From NCBI RefSeq assembly GCF_000189635.1, contig NW_002476336.1, positions 124,001 to 188,000 of the forward strand: a stretch of DNA of 64,000 bases, in the 5' to 3' direction. Below, one piece after another: positions 37,219 through 50,452 of the stretch (within the stretch, counting starts at the first letter, position 1; every line of letters starts with the position of its first letter). The stretch is from Tetrahymena thermophila SB210 (Eukaryota > Ciliophora > Oligohymenophorea > Hymenostomatida > Tetrahymenidae). The notes beneath the pieces were generated by a model. It was not told the DNA's origin, did no database searches, and was given only the letters and a program-made list of their open reading frames with translations. Position numbers and translations under genes: made by a program.

Positions 37219-39315
37219 TCATACTTTTTCTTTCAATAAAAAGTAGTCTTATATGTCGAAATCTATAAATTTTCTATCATAATGAGAAGAATTATATGAA
37301 TTATCTATTAATTGTAAATTATTTTTTTTTAAACTGTCTTTAGGGCTGTTATCGCAAGTTTAACTTTGCTTGTAATATAATTACTATTTTTTTATTTCAG
37401 AATTATTTATAGTTCTAGGATCTTCCCATGGTAAGAATTATGTAAAAGTTTACCTATTTTAATTTTATTATTAGTTTCTTTCTTCTATTTTTAGCTTTAT
37501 AGGTTTTACTCCAATTTATTAATCGCCAGTAAAATCTCTGTGTGAATGTATTTGCAAATCGTTATAAATTTTATCCTAACTTTACATTCTATTATGATAG
37601 TACTTATTTTCTTTTACTCTTTAGCTATTCTATTGTTTAGCCAAAGATTATGTCAAGCTGCATTACTGAGCTTTTTATTTAAAATAATCTGCTTGGTATT
37701 ACTGACCATTATAAGAATGCAAATTAAGGTTTTAACTGGTCTAATGTTTTTTTTATTAGTTTTCTGGTGATAACTACTTTTGTGTTTAGATTGGAAAATA
37801 AGTTTCTTATATAATTTCTCTATTTTATTTATTTTGAGGAGACTTGTATATTTCACTCGAATATACCACATTTTAACTTGTGTATTCAGATTTTTAGTCT
37901 AATGAAGCTAAATTGTTTTACAGGCTTTAAATTCCCTTTTGTAGTTATATTCCAAGCTAAATTTTTTTCTTCTTTATATGATGAGGAAGGAAATTTAAAA
38001 ATTTAGTACTTCCTAGCTATAATTAATCTCTGGTGTCTTACTTATTGATATTTTTTACTTAGCTATATTAATTTGTTCTCTTATCAATAAATTCTGTCTT
38101 GATTAAGTTGCAATCAGATGCATTTAAATCTTTTTGGGCTTAATCTTAAATTGTTTATGGTTTGTTGTTTTTTGAGTTAGAAAGATAAGGATTTTGGTTT
38201 TTGATTTAAATTTCTATTTTTTCATTTTAAATATTAATATAATTTTATAAAGTATCTTTTAGATCATTTTGTTGGCTATTTGAAGACTAAGCTATATAAC
38301 TATTCTAATTGCTGTTATTAATACTTTAAAGTTTATCATGTTTTTACTTATTCATGTTTATTACTTTTTTGTTCTGATTGCAATTTAAATCAGGGCTATT
38401 TGATTTTAAGCCAGTTCTTTCAGAAAATATTAAAGGATCTGAACATTTATCTATTTCTTCTAGAGATTACCTTAGTTTTATATATAAATCTGATAATCCA
38501 AATATTTTAGAATCTTGTTTAATTAAACTCTAAGAGGAGTCATAGTGATAAGAGCAGGCTTGTCTTTTATTCTTAAATTTTGGCTATTTATTTAAATCTA
38601 TAATTTTTTGCAAAGAGCTATTTAAACTTTAGTTTATACTTGTATTAAAAGGTTCTACAAGGGATTAGTCATAGATATCTTTATTTTTATTCAATTCATT
38701 AATACCCTGCTGTAATGTTTCTATTTATGTATTCTTTATTTTTTCTAAGGAACTCACTCTAAATCTGTGCGATTAAATTATGTTATAACCAGAATTACCT
38801 TCGTTTAAATTCTATTCTTAAATCTAATTCTTTATTGAGTATTTTGAAGACTGCTAAAGTATATTTTATAAACTTAATCTTTACTTATTTATGTTTAATC
38901 CGTATTCTGTTTCAATTTTTTATTTTTACAAATTATGAGGATTTTGAGTATTTTAAGAGGTATTATGGCATAAGCTACTATTAGGTATGGACTAAAGCTG
39001 AATATTTGATAATTCATTATTTCTATTACTTTATGATTTATCTTCAATTTTTTTAAAAGTTATTTGTTGGCTCTTTTTATAATTTTAAAATGCTGTAGGT
39101 TCACTATCAGCATGGAGTGGAGGCTGCTTACTTTTATCTGTCTTTAATGGAAAAAAATTATATTTCTTAATATCTGGTAATTGAAATTCTTCCATTTTTT
39201 TATATTTTTTATAATCTCGAGTAGGACTGTAAAAGCCTTCTTAATTCAACTAAAATTTATTATCTATGCCATTATTTAACTTTTTGTCTGCAAGAATTTA
39301 CTAATATCTATTCAT
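37219..39315 (-). CDS. Intronless Gln/Asn/Ser-rich protein, function unknown
   Basis: A single uninterrupted minus-strand frame of 699 codons runs from ATG at 39315 to TGA at 37219, with many TAA/TAG glutamine codons and no internal TGA, giving 698 aa. The protein is hydrophilic, rich in Gln, Asn, Ser, Lys and Ile, with no evident signal peptide, membrane helix or globular motif that I recognise. It begins MNRYQQILADKKLNNGID and ends DYFLLKEKV. The start was chosen because the frame further upstream becomes intron-like. An extra 5' exon is possible. Neighbours are PAS-D (convergent) and the Polo-like kinase (divergent). It is probably a disordered cytosolic or cytoskeletal protein, but that is inference from composition only. 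The opposite strand here mimics a membrane protein and is not coding. Confidence 0.75.
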
Positions 39316-40361
39316 AATTTAAATTAAAAGCGCTTTGTACAATTAATTTTGTTTTAAGATATTTTTTAACCATAAAATCTAAAATAATTAAGTAAATTTA
39401 TTAATTTACAAATACTTTTTAATTTCAATTAAATTTTTATCTACAGAAATTGTTTTGAATGGTAAATATTTAAAATCATCAATAACTAGTAAAATTTAAT
39501 TCCGATTATATTAAAGATTCAATTGTTTAATGTTTACATTCGCTTTCTTTATTCCATCTTAAGAATTAATTTCATTAAATAAAATAATTATTTTTGAAAT
39601 ATTTTTAAAAGTTAAAATCCATTAATAAAAAAAAAAATAAGCAGGGTTTCTAAAAAATTTGCTTAAAAATTGATAAATATTAATAATTTATTTGTTAAGA
39701 TTAGCTTCTGTTTATAAAAACTTAAAAGAAATGCTAACTATTTATTTTTTTATTTGTTTATTTATTTTTTTTTTCAGTTGAACTATATATGTCTATAGTT
39801 AGTTATAAGAATTTCAACATTTAAGTATAAAATTAGATTTTTATTTATTAAATTTTCTTAATATAATTTAACAAATTAAATTAAAACAAATGAAGAAATA
39901 TTGTGCAAAATCTGTTAGTTATTATAGTGCTTATTAATTGAAACACTTCATAAAATATACAAAAGATTTAGATTTAATATATTCAATAAAGTATGCAATA
40001 AAAAGTTGATGAAGAGCCTGCTTAATTTTTAAATGCTTTTAAATTATCAAACAATGTCTTTCTTTATGCAAATTTTATCCTTTGTGTTTGTTAATTTAAA
40101 ATAAGAATTCTTTAATTAAATCGCCAAAAAGCTATTGAGCATTTTAAAAGTACGTTTGCAATTTGATTGTAATCAAACAACTTCTATTAGATAGCACTAA
40201 AACAAAGAAAGTAATACTTATTATAAAAGTCCCCTTCATTTACTTCACTTTTCATAATTAAAAAACATAAATTAAAAGGAGAAAAGGTAATTCAAAAACA
40301 AATTAAAAAAAGAAAAACATAAATAGAAAGTAAAGAATTTGATTACCAACTGAAATAAAAT
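39316..40361. other. Divergent promoter region
   Basis: AT-rich region between the Q/N/S-rich gene (-) and the Polo-like kinase (+). The minus-strand frame stays partly open up to about 39700, so an unrecognised 5' exon of the Q-rich gene cannot be excluded. Confidence 0.5.
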
Positions 40362-43300
40362 ATGAGCACAGAGAATCAAAATTAGCAATAAAAACCTGCG
40401 CAGGATCCAGTTTCGTGCTACCAAGCGTAGCCCTAAAGAAATTTATTGCATGAAAAAAGAAAAAATTAAGATGGCGAATGGAAAGTAGAGAGATCTTATG
40501 AAGTACTAAGCAAATTAGGCAAAGGAGGATTTGCTAAAGTCTACCTTGCAAAAGATATTTCATCAAATGAGTAATATGCAATAAAGGTAGTTGACAAATC
40601 CTCATTAGAAAAGGATTCCTTCAAAGAAAAGGTAACATATAAAAATTTAAGACATATGAGCTGGATTTTTAATAATATTTTGACATAGCACAGAGCTTTA
40701 TTAAATTTTTAATATTAACTGGGCTATTAATTTTTTTTATGTATGATCAATTAGAATAGATTTTAATCAATTTTAAAATAAAACTATAGTTGAACTAAGA
40801 AATAAAGATTTAGAAAAGTCTAAACCATGAAAATGTAGTTAAATATTACACTTCTTTCGAGGATTCCTAGAATGTTTATATAGTACTTGAGTATTGCAGC
40901 AATTAGGTAATTAATAATAAATAGTTTTCTATTTAAAAATAATGCAAAATTAATATCTATAAATATCATACGATCAATCAATCTATTACTACTTAAATGT
41001 ATTAATTCAATTTATTCTTAATTATATTAAAAAAAGACTTTTAAGGAGCTACTGGACAGAAGAAAAAGATTAACTGAAATCGAAGTCAAGAGCCATCTTT
41101 TTCAAATAATCTAATCCCTCAAATATATCCATTCGAAAGGAGTTATTCATAGAGAGTAAATAAATTCAACATTTATTTTTGTTTTTTACTTCTTTAACTA
41201 TATTTCATTTAATATCAAAACAATATTCCGCAAAATTTTAACAGCTAACTATTCAAATTTCTTAGAGTGAATTTAGATATTTTTGAATGAATAGAGATAA
41301 ATATTAAATAACTGAATAAGAAATAAATAACTTAGTTTATATTCCACATTTTATAACACCCTTTTTAATTAAATAATTAGTTTAAAGATAGCAAACATAT
41401 TTTTAAATGACAAGATGGTAGTCAAATTAGCAGACTTTGGTTTATCAGCTATGATGAAGAATGCTCAAAAAAGAAAGTAATTAATCTATTTATTTATTTA
41501 CATATATATTTATTAACTCATTGATTAATGCATTCTCTTTTAAATTTAATAGTGGTTTTATTAGTTTGTTTCCTTTTACTATTAAAATACAAAAATTTAA
41601 TTTTCTAAGCTAATCCATTCAAACATATTTTACATATTTTAGTTTAATTAATTATTTTCTTTAAACGAATCAAATAATTAACAAAACAAATTATTCAAAT
41701 GGCTATGAAAATTATAAATTTATAAATAGAACTGTTTGCGGGACTCCAAATTATATAGCTCCTGAAGTTCTTAAAAATCAAGGTCATGATTACTTAGTTG
41801 ATAACTGGGCCATTGGAGTGATAGTTTATACATTTTTAATCGGTAAGCCACCATTCGAAGAAAAAGAAGTTGAAAATACTCTGAGAAACATCAAGGCCAA
41901 CAGATATTCTTTCCCTGTATTTTCATAAGCCTTTTATAAAAAAATAACATTTTAATAAAATTTTTTTGTTTTATAAATAATTGTATTAGGAAAATTGTAC
42001 AATTTCAAAAGAAGCAAAAGATTTTATTTAAAAAATCTTGGTTCCTAATCCAGACTAGAGATTAACTATGGATTAAATGCTTCAACATCCATTTATGAAA
42101 AGTGAAGAGTATTATATTCCTAAAACATTCCCAATAAGCACCTTAGCACTTCCTCCTACTGCTAACTATTTAAGAAAATTACGCAAAAGCGAGTCTGTTC
42201 TAGCTCCGAAATCTTAATTATAATTAGCAAATAATGGAGCTCAGCCTTATGATTATAATTGCCAGAATGAAAACTAAACACCTCATATATCAACAACCCA
42301 ATCCACAAAGCATTTTTAGCGTAGTAATCACTTCTACTAAACCCAAAGCAGCAGTACTGCTAACTTTAAACCTACTTCACTATCTCAGCAGCATGCTACT
42401 ACAAATTCTAATAACTTATAGGACACTAATTCTACTAATACAAACGAAAATAATACAATAAGCAGTAACAACCCTAATAATAATGAGATAAACATAGCTA
42501 ACTAAGAAAATGACAATTATCAATTATTGCGCATGAGAAGCTAAGAAAATATTCAATTTTCTCGTTAATTCTAAAATTACTTCTAAGGTAAAAAAGAAAA
42601 CTCTCTCCAAAAGTACCCAAGCAGTTAATAATTTACTGGAAATCCAATCTCATCTAATTAAAATATACTTAATTAGCACTAAAGTCCTCCAAAAAATTTA
42701 AATACAGCTGCTGGATATTCCTCTGTAGAGAAGCCAAGTTACTCCCAAAGCTCTTAAACAAAAGTCCCAACCCTTACTTCTTCTTAAAAATTCGATATCA
42801 AAAAATATAATACTATTCACATTTCTGACACAAATTAAAATTAAAATCATAACAAAGCCAATAATCCTTATTACAATCTTCCTGCATAAAGTGGTTAGCA
42901 AAACTCAAATTAGTCACCTTTAGAGTAAATAAATCTTCTGACTCAAAAGTAAAATATTTATTTATTCGATTACATTGACTGCAGCAGCAAATTTGGTCTG
43001 GCATACTACTTGAATAACGGAAACGTAGGTATCTTACTGAATGATGGAAATGTAACCTAAATCGTTGATGAGTAAATACTATCCTTTTTAAAATCTTTTT
43101 AAACCATTAAATATAAATTTAATATTGTAATAAAATAGAACGTTTGAGCACATCTAAAAAGTTTAAGACAACTATGTTATTCAAAAGTATCCTATTAAAT
43201 AGATACCTCCCTCATGCTAAAACTTGTTTAGACTGACCACAAATATAAAAGAATACTTCCTCAACAAATACAAACTTATTTGTGTAAAATATATTTTATA

Positions 43301-44323
43301 TTATACCAAACAAAAATGATAAAATTTATTTTTATTTAAATAAAGCCGAAAGTTGAATTGTAAGAAGGAGATTTTGAAAAAGAAGTCTATCTGAAAAAGT
43401 TCATTTCAACTAAATAAGCTTCCTTTTTTAGATTTAGTAACAAAGATCTTTAAGTTATTTTTATTGATAAGAGTGAAGTTGTTATCACTTAGCAAAATAA
43501 AAATCTATACTTCAAAGATAAGAATGGAACTCAAAAAATTCACACATTAAACCATGAAGATAAGTCTTCGTTACCTCATAATATTAGAAAAAGAATATTG
43601 TATATTAAAGATGTTTTCCTAAGTGGTAATCACTCAAAGACACAATAAGCTAACAAGCTACAAGGAACTGATAACTAATAAAATAGTGGCTAAAACCCTA
43701 CAAAATACTCTTCAACTACTCCTAGCAGTAATAATTAAGTTTAACCTTCCTCTGTCCCTTGCTCTCCCCCAATCTCATCTTTAACTCATTCATCAAGTTA
43801 AAACTAAAAATTAACGCAAGCTGCTAATAATATTGTTAACCCTGCATAGCAAATGTCGGCATCATCCTTAACTTAGTATTAATCTGTACCACTTTAAAAT
43901 GGTTAAAATTAAGCATCTATGTTCAATTCTACTTACCAATAAGGTTTTAATTAAAATAATCCTTAGTCATCTTCATTATCCCCTTTAAATTCTATCAATT
44001 AAAATATATCTCCAGTTTAGTAAGACCCTAACAATAATATTAGCAACAATCTCCAAAACAATATATAATTCAGCTAAATAATGAAAACAAACAATAACAC
44101 TACCTCTTCTACTAACAACTCTGTATCAACATCATAATAAACTCCATAATAATAAGTGCTTAACCAAATTAAATACAATAATAGTTAACAACTCTCTTAA
44201 ACTGCAAAACTATCACTTTACTAGTCTTAAAAGTTAAGAGTTTCTGTTGAAAATTATCAATCTCCTGTCTCAAAGCCTGTTTAAAACGCTCCTTCAGTCT
44301 ATCCTCTTAAAATGTATTAATGA
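40362..44323 (+). CDS. Polo-like kinase with two polo boxes
   Basis: Eight exons (40362-40631, 40790-40906, 41037-41155, 41381-41476, 41730-41916, 41990-43071, 43139-43283, 43346-44323) encode 997 aa. The kinase domain (about 46-315) has the loop [13 protein letters not shown] at 51-63, Lys75 in AIKVV, HRDLK from 167, DFG at 187-189 and the T-loop [13 protein letters not shown]. It ends with the Plk-like [14 protein letters not shown]. After a Gln/Asn/Ser-rich linker of roughly 270 residues come polo box 1 ([20 protein letters not shown], continuing with FEHIQKV and YPIKQIPPSC) and polo box 2 ([20 protein letters not shown], then [11 protein letters not shown]). A Gln/Ser/Asn-rich tail of about 250 residues follows. 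Polo kinases act in mitosis, basal bodies/centrioles and cytokinesis; polo boxes bind phosphorylated docking sites. The family is secure. The protein is longer than the usual roughly 600 aa. Confidence 0.94.
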
Positions 44324-45641
44324 AAAACTGAAAAGCGTCAAGATTAAATTTGGTAAAGATAAACATAACAAAAAATCTTATTATCACCTTTAATATAAAA
44401 ACAAAATAAATAAATAAATTAAGATAAATAAATAAATAACTGATAATTCTATTCAATAGACTTTCTTTATAACCAAATAAAATCGTTCTTAAACTAATAT
44501 AAATATTATATAATATTCAAAAAGATCTAACAATATATAGATTAATATTATCAATAATGCTTTTAAATATAAAACATAATTTGATAATAAACTTATACTT
44601 TATATTATTTATTAAATATCTCTAATATTAGAGAAAGTATATTATTAATATTTGTATGTAAATATTATTGTTGGATTGATTATTTTTAATTATTCTATCA
44701 ATTTATTATTTTCAAGTATTTATTTCTTGAAACCTAAAAATTTAAATTATTTCCTCTTCTATCTCTTCTATAAAAACGATTTATAATGTTCAAAGTCTTA
44801 TAAATTTAATTAATTTATTTATTTATTTAAAATACCATCACAATCAATTTGAAATAAATAATTAAAAAAATATTTCTGATTTTTAAACTAGTATAAATAG
44901 ATATCTTATTAGAATTATTAGTAGTAAAAAATAAGATTGTTTCTATTTATCAAAACATCCTTCATAAAAATTAATTTTAAATTAATCAAATTTTTATAAA
45001 AAAATTAATTTTAAATTAATCAAATTTTTATAAAAAAATTAATTAATGTTATTTAAGTTTAATAAATATAAATGCCATCAATAAAAATATATTAGTAGTT
45101 TAAGTTTCTGTGCTTAAAATATTCATAAAGATTTTTTAATTTTAGATCATAGTAAAAATAATTTCTTGATCAATAAGATTAAGTTTTTTTACAAGTAAAA
45201 ATAATTAAATAATTAATACGGATTTATATATATGCTAAAAACTATTTTATTAAATATTCTATATTACAAATATGTTACTATCTCCTTTCAAGCTATCGAA
45301 AATAGATAAAATAATTTTTAAAGCTATTTAGTAATAGTGAATTTAGTTTCGTAAGTTATTTTTATTTTGAAATATTAGTTTGGTTATTAATTTTTTAAAT
45401 AGGTTGAAAAGTCTTTTTAAAATATTTTTTTAGTTATTTATTAATGTGGGAAATTTTCTTTCATTTAGGCACATGTTTAGTCTACAATATTTAGTTTCAT
45501 TGTTAATTTGTTTATATTTTACAAAATGTTTAAATTATGTTGAATTAAATTATCTTTTTTAGAAGATAAAATAAATAATCATTCATTAATTGATTGATAT
45601 ATTTTAAATTATTATGTTATGTTTACCAATTTTTTTTTTTT
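44324..45641. other. Convergent intergenic spacer
   Basis: AT-rich spacer between the 3' ends of the Polo-like kinase (+) and the DLS kinase (-). It contains the 34-bp tandem repeat listed separately. I see no gene. Confidence 0.55.
44971..45044. repeat. 34-bp tandem direct repeat, about 2.2 copies
   Basis: Positions 44971-45004 and 45005-45038 are identical by eye (a TTAATTTTAAATTAATCAAA core followed by a T-rich then A-rich end). Six more matching bases follow. The repeat lies in a convergent intergenic region. It also has local inverted symmetry (TTAATTT/AAATTAA). Likely neutral. Confidence 0.85.
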
Positions 45642-48600
45642 TCAAAAATATCTTAGAGGTGAAAGATTTTCCTCTACACTTGTGATTTTTTATGAACTAC
45701 TATGAAGAGAAGTGTCTGTTTTTGTATTTGTTTCACTAGTAAATTCTTCGCAAGATTTAATACGCATTATACTTTTAATTGATTATGATTTAACTCTGGT
45801 TTCGAAAGAAAAATCTTTGCTGCACAATCTCTATTTCTAATTATATTAAAAAAAGTAAGTTAATTTTGTAAATTATATTTTTCTATATATTTAATTTAAC
45901 TTTTTAGGTATCAATTTTAAAAAATTTTTAATCTTTACAAGGAAAGGATGACGGAGAGCCTATTTTGCAGATATTCTATCAGAAGGGTTTTTCTTTAGCA
46001 TTTCTTGGCATAAGTCAATTTGGCAAGGTGAAACTTTGTCGTTGGTCTTTTGCAATAAATCCCAATCTATCTCTTACTAAGTTACTTTCTACACTAGCAC
46101 CACTTAATCGTCACTAACTCATAAAAAAAATGGTTTGTTATAATTTAAATTTTTTTTAGTGATTAATGTTGAATGAAGTAAAAACATCAATAAAAATAAA
46201 CATAAAAAAAAAAAAAAAGAATCCTAATGTTCAATAAAACTATACATATCAATCAAATTGATTAAATTTTTCTTAACAAATGGTTATTGCTGAGATTTTA
46301 AGAATAAAAATTGGAATAGTAATCTCAAGTATGTTATTACATTGATTTATATCAGATAATTTAATTGAAGAAATTTTGAAAAATACTTTTAAATTATATT
46401 TTCTTTAATTGATTTAAACTATTCTTTCTCGAAAATAATAATTTACCCAGACTCAAAGAATGGATGTTTTTAAAAGAGTAATTAGAAAAGAATCAATCCA
46501 GCTGCCCAAATATCTACCTCTTAATGATATGCTCCTTCAAACATTTCTGGAGCTCTGTATATGTCATTTCCAATAACAGTTAAAAGTTTTCTGTGTGGTG
46601 AAAATTTGTTATCTTTGCAAGTAGACAAATCAATTATTTTAACTTTTTTACAATCTCTGTCATATATTACATTACTTGATGAAATATCTCTATGTATAAA
46701 ACCTTGTTAATGAAGATAATCTATTCCTTCAAGTAAACCATTCATAATAAATCTAATCTCGTTATCTATTTTTAGTAAATTATTAATAATTATTTAATAC
46801 CAATAAAATAAATTCTTCCAGTTAAATAATGCTTAGTTAGATAAAAATATAATTTTTTTAGAATATCGATTCAGCTTTCTTAAATAAAATTAGTAGTTTT
46901 TAAAAATAATTAAATAAATGCAAAGCAGATCAATCATACTTAATTTAATTTATAATTTGCATGAAATATTTGCAATATTTGTCTGCTTTTTATTGAGCAA
47001 ATAATATTTAGAAAAAACCCTCTGGATTTAAGTATTAGCTAAACTAACTCAAAAATATTATTTGCTTAATATTGGTCCTTCTAACTCATTTTGATTAGAA
47101 ATCTAAGTCAGCTTATTTTTATTTAACTTTAGTGAAAAAATAGGGACCTTTTATTATATTATGAAAATTTTGTTATGATCCCTTTAAAATTCACCTCACT
47201 TGCAATAAAACTTAGCGTTATTAGCCATCCATTAAAATAAAATCCAAAGATTATCAAAATTTACTTTTTATTCAGGTATTGCTGAGTGAAGCTTGAATAA
47301 AATACAGATTTTGCTCACTCCTCGATTATTATTGTTCACAAATTTAAATTACAGAAAAATATATGTATTCTACCAATACAAATTTAAGCGTTATTGGGGG
47401 TTTTGAATGTAATCCAAAAAATATATTTGTATTAACTGTTGTATATTTATATTACCTTCGATTGTTTATTTTTGCTGTATCCATTGCTCAATCGTCTAAC
47501 CATTAATATATTCCATGATAAGGTAAGTAGTATTAAATGATTTTTCTACAAATAGATCATAGGCTTTACAAACATTAGGGTGACTAAGTTTTAGGAGTCT
47601 ATTACTCGTATCTGTTTCCTATTCATTCAATATAATGATTGTTGTTAATAAAAAATAAACTGTATAAATTTCAAAACACAATATAAATTTTGTAAGTCAA
47701 TAAATTAATTCAATAAAATATATTTAAAAATATTTGTCTATTATCATATTTAAATTTCATTCTTTTATAAAAATATGTTTATAAATTTTGCTATCAAAAT
47801 ACATTCTAAAATTTTATGCTCTTTAATCAATTAATGAATTGAATTTTGAGAAAAATCTCTAATCTGATGAGTGATTTTTTAAATATTTTTTTAGATGTAA
47901 TTATACTGTAAATAGTTTTTGAATTGAAAAAGGAAAATAGCATTTTCTATTTATGCAAAAATCTTATTTTTACACTGAGTATGATCTCTTCGTTTGAAAA
48001 TTTTGTTATTTTCACTGCAAAGTGTTAACTATCATCATTTATTCTTCTGCAGCGATGAACACAGCTGTTACCTCCCTTAAAATTAAAAAAAAAAAATCAT
48101 TCATAAAAATCAAATAGTTTAATATAAGTGTGTTTGCTGATAGAATAAATAAAGATTTCAAGGAATTATGTATCTATTTATGTGAAGTGATTGATATCAA
48201 ATATTTTAATGAAAAAATTTTTAAATATCAAATAATATGGAATGTTTAAATTAATAAATAGTAAGAAAATATCTAATACCTTTCATCAATCAATCAAAAA
48301 ACAGATCACTAATAGATCTTATTTTTTGTTATGTATTTTTGTATGAATAAACAAAAAATACATATATACAACAGATAGAAAGAAAGAAACAAAGACTGTT
48401 TCTGTATTGGTTAATCAATCAATCAAATAAATAAAGAAACAAAGTTAAAGAAAAATTAAAAAGAAATCCACAAAAAAAAAGATATATATTAATTACTTCT
48501 CCTATTTTTTCAAGCTTTTCGTAAAAGTTTTCAAACATTTGTTCTGAGTTTTTGCGTGAGGTGTAGTTAGTTCCACATTCTTGATCTCTCATGATACTAT

Positions 48601-48805
48601 CTTTTCTGCGTGTTTATTCTAATTTTACAACAGTCCCTATAAGCTTTATCAAGTCTTTCTTTTTACTGGGCTTAATTCTTTAAGAAAGCTTGGGACTTGA
48701 TGAGGCAGAGAAACTTACAGACTCTATCGCACTCTTCCTTTCTTCTTAGCTTAACCCACTCTAACTGCTCAAAATACTAGTATTCAGGTCATTAAATTCT
48801 GTCAT
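45642..48805 (-). CDS. Protein kinase with DLS in place of DFG
   Basis: Proposed exons on the minus strand are 48805-48497, 48075-47974, 47618-47456, 46765-46447, 46113-45939 and 45836-45642, giving 420 aa. After about 100 Ser/Lys-rich residues comes the kinase domain: GGNSCVHRC at 104-112, FAVKI with Lys125, LMEYINGQTIEQW-type hinge, HRDISSSN at 216-223, KIIDLS at 234-239, YRAPEMFEGAYHQEVDIWA around 261-279 and the subdomain XI stretch SDRISAKQALRHPFL. The DFG phenylalanine and glycine are replaced (Asp-Leu-Ser), but the catalytic Asp of HRD, the metal-binding Asp and the VAVK-type Lys remain, so activity is possible. The last intron is optional: reading through 45938-45837 is also in frame, adding 34 residues. 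Assignment below the level of eukaryotic protein kinase is not possible from motifs. It is divergent from the E2 gene. Confidence 0.87.
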
Positions 48806-50452
48806 TTGTGAGTTATTTATTCAGTAAATGAAATAAGTTGTATTCGTTGAAAGGAAAGTTTTTTTATGTATTTATTTATGTATGTATGACAACTTTGATT
48901 TCTCACCAATTTTATAAATATGTAGAGATTTTGAAATATTCTTTTTACCTTATTCTTTCCAGTTATTATTATTATTATTATTGATTTAAACAAAAGTTTT
49001 TTTTACAAATTAATTTGCTTCTATCAGTCAGTGCACATGAATATTTTATATTTGTAATTACATCAATCAAAATAAATCAAATACAGAAAATCCACTAGTT
49101 CATTGAATTTTTAATGATAATTAACTATATTTTCACAATTTAATTCAATAACCTATGTGAATATTATTTATTCACAGAATTATCCGCCAACAATAGAACT
49201 ATAAAATTTTTCACTTTAATTCAATAAATCTAAAAAGTATTTAGGATCCACTAATTTGGTAATTAGAAACTTTCTGAATTTTTCAAATTCATGTTTGTTC
49301 TTTCAACAAAAAGAAAAGTGTAAAGAAATATTTTTGCAAAAGTAAATGAATTTCTTGATTTAAAAAGGCAAAATATTTAAAAAGAATCACCGTCTATTTT
49401 TCATGTTATTTTTATCAGTGTTGATAACATATATATTTTTAGTTGCGTTTTTTCCTTTGAAAATTCAGGCTTTACTTTAAAAATACAAAACCAGAATTTG
49501 AGTAGAAATTTATGTCAAAATTCGAAGTTATAGAGATTTTCATGGTAAATTTTATATAAACCTTCGACAAAAATTATATATATTTAATATTACAAAAATC
49601 TTGATTAGATTTAATTTGATTTTGTATATTTTTTTAATTACTATACTTGGTAGCTTTCTTTAACAAAATAACAATTTAAAAAACAGAAAGTCTGTAATTA
49701 AATATTTCCCTATTATTATCATGAATATTCCAAATAAAATAGTCGTCTTGCCTTTTCTCAATTTAAGTAAAATTAAGTAAAAAAACTTATTTATTAATAA
49801 ATAAAAATATATAAATACAACAAAAAAAGATACAATTAATGTTTAAATTAATATTTTTATTGAATTCAAGTAGTTAGTTTTAGCAAAATATACAAATATT
49901 TAGTAATTTGATTTATATCAAATTTCAATTCAATGTTGAAAATAGCTTGTTTTTAATCTTATTTAAGATATTAAGATCATCTACAAATAACTCTTAATAT
50001 TTTTTGAAAAATTAAATTATCAATATATATATTAGTATATATTCTAATTGTTTATAAATTAACATAATCAAAAAAATTCTATTAAATTAAATAGATTGAA
50101 ATATTTTCTATTTTTTTTGTAGTTAGTTAGTTATCTATATTTGATGAAATTTAAATTTTATGAACGAACCTAATAATATATTTTAGATGTATGTAATAGA
50201 AATTATTTGATATGAGTAAAGTATTATTTTCTAAATTTTCTTGCTTGTTTTCTTAAATTTCAACATGTGTTAACTTCATATTGCATTCAAAAAAAAGTTA
50301 TCTTGATTTGATCAGTTTTTCTTGGTATTATTTTATATTTTAGATTTTTTAATAGAAAAAAACAATCAAACTTTTAAAGAATAGGAAATAGCTTGCTTAA
50401 AGGCAATAGATATAAACATATAAATATAGCTTTTTAATTTTGAATTTCTAAA
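48806..50452. other. Divergent intergenic region
   Basis: About 1.6 kb of AT-rich DNA between the DLS kinase (-) and the E2 gene (+), presumably holding both promoters. A TTA microsatellite lies at 48963-48982. I see no other feature. Confidence 0.55.
48963..48982. repeat. TTA trinucleotide microsatellite
   Basis: Twenty bases of uninterrupted TTA repeats (6.7 units), about 160 bp upstream of the DLS kinase start codon. Confidence 0.85.

Noticed and set aside
37395..39300. Apparent decaying multipass membrane protein on the plus strand with several in-frame TGAs
   Set aside because: The minus strand over the same interval is one uninterrupted 699-codon frame rich in Gln/Asn/Ser. A/T-rich polar codons read in reverse look like Phe/Leu/Ile, which explains the mimicry.
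42234..43004. Short frames on both strands inside the Polo-like kinase linker
   Set aside because: All fall within exon 6 of the kinase, which reads continuously from the kinase domain into polo box 1.
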